Shown here: positions 1 to 5,299 of the stretch, piece by piece | Layout: each line of letters begins with the position of its first letter | Position numbering within the stretch: position 1 is the stretch's first letter | Assembly (NCBI GenBank): GCA_015068175.1 | Contig: SVLA01000132.1 | Coordinates: forward strand, 1-5,299 | Reading direction: 5' to 3' | DNA: 5,299 nucleotides | From: Oscillospiraceae bacterium | Lineage (GTDB): Bacteria > Bacillota_A > Clostridia > Oscillospirales > Oscillospiraceae | Notes under the pieces: model-generated | Database searches by the model: none | Seen by the model: only the letters and a program-made list of their open reading frames with translations | What the model was told of the DNA's origin: nothing | Position numbers and translations under genes: made by a program

Positions 1-9
1 GAAGTGGGC

Positions 10-15
10 TATAAT
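10..15 (+). promoter_or_regulatory. Probable -10 box of the MATE gene promoter
   Basis: A perfect TATAAT lies 31 bases before the ATG of the transporter gene. It would give a transcription start near position 22 and a leader of about 25 bases containing the ribosome binding site. The matching -35 element would fall left of the window edge, so the promoter cannot be confirmed. There is no TG dinucleotide at the extended -10 position. A/T-rich repeats such as this can match by chance. Confidence 0.45.
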
Positions 16-46
16 AATACCAATCATCGCAAAAGGAGCGCATTTT

Positions 47-1411
47 ATGTCAAATAAAATGGACCTTGGCACCGGAAGTGTCAAAAAACTGATGCTGAAA
101 ATGGCGGTGCCGGCTCTGGTGGGTCAGGTGGTCAACCTGCTGTACAATATCGTGGACCGGATCTACATTGGTCATATTCCGGAAATTGGTGGTTCGGCGC
201 TGACCGGCGTTGGCCTTTTCACTCCGATACTGATGCTGATCACTGCCTTTGCCATGCTGGCCGGTGCCGGCGGCGCTCCCCGGGCGGCCATTGCCATGGG
301 CCAGGGGGATAAAGAACGAGCGGAAAAGATCCTGGGCAATTGCTACACGGTCCTGCTGATCTTCGCCCTGGTACTGACGCCGGTGTTCTATTTCACCTGC
401 CCGACCCTGTTGCGCTGGTTCGGTGCCTCCGATGTGACCCTGCCTTACGCCGTGGACTATGGTCGCATCTATATTTTGGGCAGCATTTGCGTGCTGACCA
501 CCATGGGCCTGAATGTGTTTATTACCACCCAGGGCTTTGCCTCCGTGTCTATGCTGACCACCGTCATCGGCGCGGTGACCAATATTGTCCTGGATCCCAT
601 TTTGATTTTCGTTTTGGATCTGGGCGTCAGGGGCGCGGCCATCGCCACCGTCATCAGCCAGGCGGTCAGTGCCCTTTGGATCTTGCTGTTCCTTACGGGC
701 AAAAAGACCATTCTAAAGCTGCGCCCGGCCAATATGAAGCTGATCCCGTCGGTGATCCTGCCCTGCCTGGGCCTCGGTATTTCCAGCTTTGTCATGATCT
801 CCACGGAAAGTGTGCTGTCCGTCAGCTTTACCAATTCTCTGCAGCGGTATGGTGGGGATGTGGCAGTGGGTGCCATGACGGTGCTGACCTCCATCAATCA
901 GCTCATCACGATGCCCCTGTCCGGCATTTGCCAGGGTGGACAGCCGCTGATCAGCTATAATTTCGGCGCCCGGAAGCTGGACCGTGTGAAAGAAGCATTT
1001 TTCTGCCAGTTTGGTGTTTGTGTGGGCTATACCACCGTGTTTTGGCTGCTGCTGATGCTGATGCCCCAGGTTTTTGCCGGGATCTTTACCAATAACGGCG
1101 CTTTGGTGGATTATACCGCCTGGGCCATGCGTATTTTCCTGGCCTGCGGCTTTTCCGTGGGTTTCCAGATCAGTTGCCAGCAGACCTTTATGGCTCTGGG
1201 CCAGGCCAAGACCAGCCTGATTATGGCGCTGCTGCGGAAAGTGATACTGCTGATCCCCATGATCTTCATTCTGCCCCTGTTCTTTACTGCTGATGCGGAC
1301 AAAGTCTTTGCGGTGTTCCTGGCTGAACCGGTGTCGGACTTCATTGCAGCCGCCGTTACCACCGCCACCTTCTTCGCCTTCTTCCGCAAATTGCTGAAAA
1401 GCAATTCATAA
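47..1411 (+). CDS. MATE family efflux transporter (MepA/DinF-like)
   Basis: This is a complete 454-residue polytopic membrane protein of the multidrug and toxic compound extrusion (MATE) family, a normal length for the family. It should sit in the cytoplasmic membrane and export cationic drugs, dyes or metabolites in exchange for Na+ or H+. Two homologous halves are visible, roughly residues 15-215 and 240-450, each about six hydrophobic helices, joined by a basic linker (GKK...KLRP, 218-227). Family signatures are NIVDRIYIG (34-42), a small-residue GAGG stretch near 73-76 followed by the charged GQGDKERAEKILGN loop (85-98), NIVLDPILIF (179-188), and GGQPLISYNFGARKLDRVKEAF (298-318 region) in the second half. 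By alignment from memory, D37, N180, D183 and T201 correspond to the N-lobe cation site known in PfMATE (inference). The ATG at 47 is chosen because AAAGGAG at 32-38 lies 8 bases upstream; an internal ATG at 59 has no such site. Third codon positions seem slightly less GC-rich than in ileS. The substrate cannot be predicted. It is transcribed alone, convergent to the dehydrogenase gene. Confidence 0.95.
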   Translation: MSNKMDLGTGSVKKLMLKMAVPALVGQVVNLLYNIVDRIYIGHIPEIGGSALTGVGLFTPILMLITAFAMLAGAGGAPRAAIAMGQGDKERAEKILGNCYTVLLIFALVLTPVFYFTCPTLLRWFGASDVTLPYAVDYGRIYILGSICVLTTMGLNVFITTQGFASVSMLTTVIGAVTNIVLDPILIFVLDLGVRGAAIATVISQAVSALWILLFLTGKKTILKLRPANMKLIPSVILPCLGLGISSFVMISTESVLSVSFTNSLQRYGGDVAVGAMTVLTSINQLITMPLSGICQGGQPLISYNFGARKLDRVKEAFFCQFGVCVGYTTVFWLLLMLMPQVFAGIFTNNGALVDYTAWAMRIFLACGFSVGFQISCQQTFMALGQAKTSLIMALLRKVILLIPMIFILPLFFTADADKVFAVFLAEPVSDFIAAAVTTATFFAFFRKLLKSNS

Positions 1412-1414
1412 TCA

Positions 1415-1442
1415 AAAAGAGCCGCCCGTGGGCGGCTCTTTT
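1415..1442. terminator. Bidirectional intrinsic terminator between convergent genes
   Basis: The arms AAAAGAGCCGCC (1415-1426) and GGCGGCTCTTTT (1431-1442) form a perfect 12-bp stem around the four-base loop CGTG. The GC-rich core is flanked by A on one side and T on the other, so a U-tract follows the hairpin on both strands: CUCUUUU reading right, CUCUUUUU reading left. It begins 3 bases after the MATE stop codon, and its last base pair overlaps the TGA stop of the dehydrogenase (1442-1444). It can therefore end both convergent transcripts. Confidence 0.9.
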
Positions 1443-2755
1443 CATGCCAACAATTCCTCCAGAATGCCCAGGTCCCACAGCAGGCGGGTCAGCACATACT
1501 TGTCCCGGATGTCCTTGGTACAGCGGACCAGCATGGGGGCCAATGTTTCCTCGATCCCAATGTCAGCCAGAGTCTTGGGTGCATCAATGGATGCCAGCAG
1601 TTGGGTGATCTCTCCGTAAGTGGGCAATTCCTCCGCCATAATGGCCAGGATCTCATCCCAATGGGCCAAAATGATCTCCAGCCGTGCCTTGTGGCCCTGG
1701 GGATCGTACTTTTTCTCCCTGGCTTCCAGGGCGATCATGCTTTCCGCGCCCCGTCCCAGGAACCTGGTAAGCTGCGCCGCCCACGCGCCGTAATCAAAAG
1801 CGGCAGCATGGGCCAGGGCCTTCTCCCGATCCGGGGTCACGGCCTTCAGCTTTTCGTACAGACCGATGGCCATCCGGGTGCCGATGGCGCATTGAATGCC
1901 GTGCAGATCCATGGGGGTTCCAAATTCCACCGCTCGCATATCCAGGCAATGGGAGATGTAATGCTCCACGCCGGAGGCCGGCCGGGACAACCCGGCGTAA
2001 TTCATGGCCACGCCGGTGATGACCAATCCCTCAAACACGGCCCGCACGGCTTCTTCCTCCCGGCGCAGAAGACCGTCGGCCCGATCCACGCATTGCTTCA
2101 CGGCGTCCCGGACCAGCGCCGCGATCTGGGGGCAGTAATACTCCCCGGTGACCAGATGGGCAATGCGCCATTCGCAGATGCTGACATACTTGGCGATCAT
2201 GTCCCCCAGACCGGCCTTCATCATGTGCAGCGGCGCGGCCCGGAGGATCTCGGTGTCGCCGATGATCACATCCGCGCCCTTGGAATTCAGGGAAATTTTG
2301 AGTCCGTCCCGGGTCATGGAGGAGGTGGCGGAGGCGTAGCCGTCCATGGAAGGGGCAGTGCCCACGATGATGTAGGGCCGCTTTGCCGTGGCTGCCACGA
2401 TCTTGCCGATGTCGTTCATAACGCCGCTGCCCACGGACATTACCAGGTCGCAATCCCCTTCAAAATGCATGATGGCGCTGCCCACGGCCCGCTCATCCGG
2501 CTCCGGAGAAGCGGAAAAGCAATGGCTGACGCAGCGGACGCCGGCGGCGGTGACGATGTCATATACCCGGGCGCCGGCGGCGGCCCAGGTGTTGCCGTCG
2601 GACAGCAAATAGACCTTTTTTGCCCCAAATTTCTCCAAAAATTCCGGGATCCGTTCCAAAACGCCCCGGCCCACCGCTACTTCCGCGGAGAAACGGTGTT
2701 CTTTTCCACAGCCGCAGGCCCGGCCGTTCATTTCGTTCAACAATTCCAAACTCAT
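1442..2755 (-). CDS. egsA: sn-glycerol-1-phosphate dehydrogenase (AraM/EgsA-like)
   Basis: This complete 437-residue cytosolic protein belongs to the iron-containing alcohol dehydrogenase superfamily, glycerol-1-phosphate dehydrogenase branch. The family reduces dihydroxyacetone phosphate to sn-glycerol-1-phosphate with NAD(P)H. Visible motifs are the dinucleotide-binding GSGVMNDIGK (109-118), the substrate-loop TAPSMDGYAS (133-142), GLGD (182-185), SGVEHYISH (261-269) and the HG of DLHG (285-286). D185, H265 and H285 are the expected Zn/Ni ligands; their spacing (80 and 20 residues) matches that recalled for archaeal enzymes. A short cysteine-rich N-terminus (CGCGKEH, 14-20) precedes the Rossmann half, a pattern I recall from clostridial homologues. 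The C-terminal ~110 residues, ending in RCTKDIRDKYVLTRLLWDLG, make it longer than archaeal EgsA (~350) and B. subtilis AraM (~394). The ATG at 2755 is chosen because AAGGAGG lies 8 bases upstream; the in-frame ATG at 2779 lies inside the -10 box, so it would not be transcribed. No PcrB or arabinose gene is next to it, so the physiological role is open. Other superfamily activities (glycerol dehydrogenase) are less likely. Confidence 0.9.
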   Translation of the reverse strand: MSLELLNEMNGRACGCGKEHRFSAEVAVGRGVLERIPEFLEKFGAKKVYLLSDGNTWAAAGARVYDIVTAAGVRCVSHCFSASPEPDERAVGSAIMHFEGDCDLVMSVGSGVMNDIGKIVAATAKRPYIIVGTAPSMDGYASATSSMTRDGLKISLNSKGADVIIGDTEILRAAPLHMMKAGLGDMIAKYVSICEWRIAHLVTGEYYCPQIAALVRDAVKQCVDRADGLLRREEEAVRAVFEGLVITGVAMNYAGLSRPASGVEHYISHCLDMRAVEFGTPMDLHGIQCAIGTRMAIGLYEKLKAVTPDREKALAHAAAFDYGAWAAQLTRFLGRGAESMIALEAREKKYDPQGHKARLEIILAHWDEILAIMAEELPTYGEITQLLASIDAPKTLADIGIEETLAPMLVRCTKDIRDKYVLTRLLWDLGILEELLA

Positions 2756-2763
2756 GGCTTCTG

Positions 2764-2770
2764 CCTCCTT
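2764..2770 (-). promoter_or_regulatory. Ribosome binding site of the glycerol-1-phosphate dehydrogenase gene
   Basis: On the minus strand the sequence AAGGAGG, a near-full anti-Shine-Dalgarno match, ends 8 bases before the ATG at 2755. It decides the start codon. The open frame continues upstream, through an ATG at 2779 and further back into ileS, but those starts have no ribosome binding site. Confidence 0.88.
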
Positions 2771-2777
2771 TTTCGCC

Positions 2778-2806
2778 ATTATACCAAACCCCGGCGCCCC
2801 TGGCAA
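2778..2806 (-). promoter_or_regulatory. Sigma-A type promoter of the glycerol-1-phosphate dehydrogenase gene
   Basis: Reading leftward, TTGCCA (2806-2801, five of six bases of the -35 consensus) is followed by exactly 17 bases and then a perfect TATAAT (2783-2778). A TG at the extended -10 position (TGGTATAAT) strengthens it. The predicted transcription start is near 2771, giving a leader of only about 16 bases that starts essentially at the ribosome binding site. This leaves no room for a riboswitch or attenuator after the start. No clear operator palindrome was seen around it. The promoter suggests steady housekeeping-level expression, independent of ileS. Confidence 0.85.
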
Positions 2807-2811
2807 TCCCC

Positions 2812-2844
2812 AAAAAAATCCCGGATGGCCGAAGCCATCCGGGA
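2812..2844 (-). terminator. Intrinsic terminator of ileS
   Basis: On the minus strand TCCCGGATGGC pairs with GCCATCCGGGA in a perfect 11-bp stem (2819-2829 with 2834-2844) closed by a stable UUCG tetraloop. Seven T residues follow directly (2818-2812). It starts 11 bases after the ileS stop codon and is a textbook factor-independent terminator. In the rightward direction there is no U-tract, so it works for ileS only. Its T-tract ends five bases before the -35 box of the dehydrogenase promoter. Confidence 0.95.
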
Positions 2845-2855
2845 GATTTATACAA

Positions 2856-5299
2856 TTACAGTTCCACGTCCAGCTTGACCACCACGGCTGCGCAGCGGGG
2901 GCACAGGCCGTCGGCACCGGCGTTGGTAGAATGCATCCAGCAGCGGGGGCACTTTTCGCCCTTGGCTTCGCTGACACCGACGGTCACGGCGCTGAAGTTC
3001 ACGCCGCTGCCGGTCAGGGCGCCCTCCTCGGGATCGGCCCAATCCACGGCGGAAACGATGAACAGCTCCGCCAGATTCATGCCGGCGGTGGCGGCTTCCA
3101 GGGTGGCGTTGTGACTCAATGTCACATGGGCCTCCAGGGCCTTGCCGATCCGCTTTTCGGCCCGGGCCTTCTCCAGAACACCGTTGACATCCTGGCGCAG
3201 GGGGATCAGGTGGTTGTCCCACTTGCTCATGGTCTCGGCATCCAAGGTATAGCCGTCCATGCCGGCAGGCATATCGTTGAGCAGGATATTTCGCTGGTCA
3301 TCGGACGCCAGGTGGGGCATGGCCTGCCAGATCTCGTCGCAGGTGAAGGCCAGGATGGGGGCAAACAGCTTGGCCATGGCATCCACGATGAGGTACAGCG
3401 CGGTCTGGGCGCTGCGGCGGCGGTTGCCGGCTGCCTCTTCGCAGTACAGACGGTCTTTCAGGATGTCCAGATAGAAGCTGGACAGCTCCACCACGCAGAA
3501 ATCATTGATGATGTGGGTCACCACATGGAATTCGTAAGCATCGTAAGCCTTCCGAACGGCCTTGATCAGCTTGTCCAGCTTGGTCAGGGCCCACTTGTCC
3601 AGCTCTTCCATGTTTTCAGCGGCCACCATATCCTTGTTGGGATCGAAGTCGGCCAGGTTGCCCAGGCAGTACCGGGCGGTGTTGCGGAACTTCAGATAGT
3701 TCTGGGCGATCTGCTTGAAGATCTCCTTGGAGCAGCGGACGTCGGCATGGTAGTCGGAAGAAGCGGCCCACAGACGGACGATGTCGGCGCCGAAGTCCTT
3801 AATGAGGTCGGCGGGATCCACGCCGTTGCCCAGGGACTTGTGCATGGCGCGGCCCTGGCCGTCCACCACCCAGCCGTGGGTCAGGACCTGCTTGAAGGGT
3901 GCGCCCCGGTCCAGAGCGCCCACGGAGGTCAGCAGGGAAGCCTGGAACCAACCGCGATACTGGTCAGCGCCTTCCAGATATACATCGGCGGGCCACAGCT
4001 CGGGTGTCCGGTGCATCAGGCTGGCATAGTGGGTGGAGCCGGAGTCGAACCAGCAGTCCAGGGTGTCGGTCTCCTTGTCGAAGGTTTTGCCGCCGCAATG
4101 GGGGCAGGTGAAGCCTTCGGGCACCAGGTCCATGGCCGCCCGCTCAAACCACACGTTGGAGCCATGCTCATCAAAGAGGGCAGAGATCTTGGCGATGGAT
4201 TCGGGGTTGGACACGGGCTTGCCGCAATCGGCGCAGTAGAACACGGGGATGGGCATGCCCCAGCGGCGCTGACGGCTGATGCACCAGTCGGCCCGCTCCC
4301 GGATCATGCTGACCATCCGGTCCTCGCCCCAGGCGGGGAACCACTGAACGTTTTCGATGGCCTGCACAGCCTGATCCTTGAAGGACTCCACGGAGCAGAA
4401 CCATTGGGGCGTGGCCCGGAAGATGACGGGCTTCTTGCAGCGGTCGTGATGGGGATAGGAGTGGACGATCTCCTCGGAAGCGAACAGCATACCGCTTGCT
4501 TCCATATCGGCCTTGATGACGGGGTTGCTTTCTTCGGTCTTCAGGCCGGCATACTTGCCGGCGTAGTCGGTGTGGCGGCCGTAGTCATCCACGGGCACCA
4601 CCAGCTCCATGCCATAGCGCATGCAGGTCTGGTAGTCGTCGGCACCGAAGCCGGGGGCGGTGTGGACACAGCCGGTACCGGAGTCCATGGTGACGTACTC
4701 GGCGTTCACCAGCCGGCTGGTCTTGTCCAGGAAGGGATGCTGGGCCAGCATGTTCTCGAAGAAATTGCCGGGGTAGGTGGCCAGCACTTCGTAGTTTTCG
4801 AAGCCGCCCATTTTCATGGTCTTTTCCATCAGGGCCTCGGCCATGATGTAGGTCTCGCCGTTGTCCGCCTTCACCAGCACATACTTGTCCCGGGGGTGCA
4901 GGCAGATGCCCATGTTGCCGGGGAGGGTCCAGATGGTGGTGGTCCAGATCACGAAGAAGAGCTTACTCTTGTCGAAGCCTTCCAGCTTGCCCAGATCGTC
5001 CTTCATGGGGAACTTGACGTAGACAGAGGTGCAGGGGTCGTCCTTATACTCGATGTCGGCCTCGGCCACGGCGGTGGCGCAGAAGGGACACCAGGTCACG
5101 GGCTTCAGGCCCTTGTAGATGTAGCCCTTGTCGAACATCCGGCCAAAGACCTTCACTTCCTGGGCCTCGAAATGCTTGTCCATGGTGCGGTAAGGATGGG
5201 CCCAATCGCCCACAACGCCCAGCCGCTGGAAGCCGGCCATCTGCTTCTGGATGAAGTCCTCGGCGAAATCGGTGCAGGCATTGCGGAATTCGGGCACGG
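2856..5299 (-). CDS. ileS: Isoleucyl-tRNA synthetase, N-terminus outside window
   Basis: Class I aminoacyl-tRNA synthetase that charges tRNA-Ile with isoleucine and hydrolyses mischarged Val-tRNA-Ile. About 814 codons are visible; the family is usually 920-940 residues, so some 110-130 residues with the HIGH motif lie beyond the right edge. The first in-window GTG (5295-5297) is an internal valine, not the start. Counting from that codon: the CP1 editing domain has WTTTIWTLPGN (118-128) and VHTAPGFGADDY (211-222), where H212 and D221 match E. coli H333 and D342; then CISRQRRWGMPIPVFY (339-354), TDTLDCWFDSGS (410-421), LEGADQYRGWFQASL (441-455), and the KMSKS loop as AMHKSLGN (484-491). An anticodon-binding helical domain follows (about 530-710), then a C-terminal zinc finger, CPRC (783-786) and CPRC (799-802), typical of the bacterial type 1, mupirocin-sensitive class. 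Further cysteine pairs occur at 70/73, 355/358 and 398/401. The resemblance is closest to Gram-positive enzymes. The frame is intact to the TAA at 2856-2858. A T-box leader, if present, would be outside the window. Confidence 0.97.
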   Translation of the reverse strand, partial: VPEFRNACTDFAEDFIQKQMAGFQRLGVVGDWAHPYRTMDKHFEAQEVKVFGRMFDKGYIYKGLKPVTWCPFCATAVAEADIEYKDDPCTSVYVKFPMKDDLGKLEGFDKSKLFFVIWTTTIWTLPGNMGICLHPRDKYVLVKADNGETYIMAEALMEKTMKMGGFENYEVLATYPGNFFENMLAQHPFLDKTSRLVNAEYVTMDSGTGCVHTAPGFGADDYQTCMRYGMELVVPVDDYGRHTDYAGKYAGLKTEESNPVIKADMEASGMLFASEEIVHSYPHHDRCKKPVIFRATPQWFCSVESFKDQAVQAIENVQWFPAWGEDRMVSMIRERADWCISRQRRWGMPIPVFYCADCGKPVSNPESIAKISALFDEHGSNVWFERAAMDLVPEGFTCPHCGGKTFDKETDTLDCWFDSGSTHYASLMHRTPELWPADVYLEGADQYRGWFQASLLTSVGALDRGAPFKQVLTHGWVVDGQGRAMHKSLGNGVDPADLIKDFGADIVRLWAASSDYHADVRCSKEIFKQIAQNYLKFRNTARYCLGNLADFDPNKDMVAAENMEELDKWALTKLDKLIKAVRKAYDAYEFHVVTHIINDFCVVELSSFYLDILKDRLYCEEAAGNRRRSAQTALYLIVDAMAKLFAPILAFTCDEIWQAMPHLASDDQRNILLNDMPAGMDGYTLDAETMSKWDNHLIPLRQDVNGVLEKARAEKRIGKALEAHVTLSHNATLEAATAGMNLAELFIVSAVDWADPEEGALTGSGVNFSAVTVGVSEAKGEKCPRCWMHSTNAGADGLCPRCAAVVVKLDVEL

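Noticed and set aside
1..46. A riboswitch or regulator site ahead of the MATE gene
   Set aside because: Only 46 bases are visible, and they hold just a -10-like hexamer and a ribosome binding site. No palindrome or structured leader can be seen.
340..960. A 206-codon rightward frame, and a 142-codon leftward frame at 469-897, inside the MATE gene
   Set aside because: Both are out-of-frame shadows. The compositions are unnatural (many His, Arg, Pro in the first) and neither has a family motif, while the MATE frame over the same bases is unambiguous.
47..2755. The MATE and dehydrogenase genes as a functional pair or undescribed system
   Set aside because: They are convergent with a shared terminator and separate promoters, and have no known functional link. 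Their adjacency alone does not support a joint role.
1601..2878. A 425-codon rightward open frame lying opposite the dehydrogenase gene
   Set aside because: It is rich in Gly, His, Pro and Ala, shows no recognisable domain and no good ribosome binding site, and lies antisense to a gene with clear family motifs. Such long mirror frames are expected opposite GC-rich coding sequence.
2756..2977. N-terminal extension of the dehydrogenase frame by up to 74 codons into the ileS end
   Set aside because: The extension would cross the ileS terminator and its own promoter, translates to low-complexity Pro/Ala/Trp-rich sequence unlike the family, and has no ribosome binding site. The ATG at 2755 has an ideal one.
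5295..5297. GTG at the right edge as the start of ileS
   Set aside because: The protein would lack about 110-130 residues including the HIGH motif, and the residues right after it match an internal IleRS segment. The frame stays open to the window edge, so the gene is cut by the window, not truncated in the genome.

Overview
This window looks like ordinary chromosomal DNA from a GC-rich, low-redundancy Firmicute, most likely a gut-type member of the class Clostridia (Oscillospirales or a relative). That guess rests on strong AAGGAG(G)-type ribosome binding sites, an isoleucyl-tRNA synthetase that resembles the Gram-positive type, a bacterial AraM/EgsA-like dehydrogenase, and a MepA-like MATE pump. 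The species cannot be named from the sequence alone.

Layout: (1) Positions 1-46 hold the promoter end and ribosome binding site of a rightward gene. (2) Positions 47-1411 (+) encode a complete 454-residue MATE-family efflux transporter. (3) A strong palindromic hairpin at 1415-1442 closes this gene and, from the other side, the convergent gene to its right. (4) Positions 1442-2755 (-) encode a complete 437-residue sn-glycerol-1-phosphate dehydrogenase of the AraM/EgsA type. (5) The 100-base gap 2756-2855 is fully used: a near-consensus promoter and ribosome binding site for the dehydrogenase, and the intrinsic terminator of the gene upstream. (6) From 2856 to the right edge (-) lies isoleucyl-tRNA synthetase (ileS). 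Its C-terminal ~814 codons are present and its N-terminus, including the HIGH motif, is outside the window.

The three genes appear to be three separate transcription units. ileS ends at its own terminator, the dehydrogenase restarts from its own promoter a few bases later, and the MATE gene runs toward it and shares its terminator. No joint pathway is evident: one gene is core translation, one makes sn-glycerol-1-phosphate (the glycerol backbone of archaeal-type or heptaprenylglyceryl lipids), and one exports drugs or metabolites. I saw no mobile element, RNA gene, CRISPR array or phage feature, and no sign of an undescribed multi-gene system. The points most worth a second look are the non-canonical KMSKS loop and extra cysteine pairs of the synthetase, the isolated glycerol-1-phosphate dehydrogenase, and the very compact terminator/promoter exchange between the two leftward genes.
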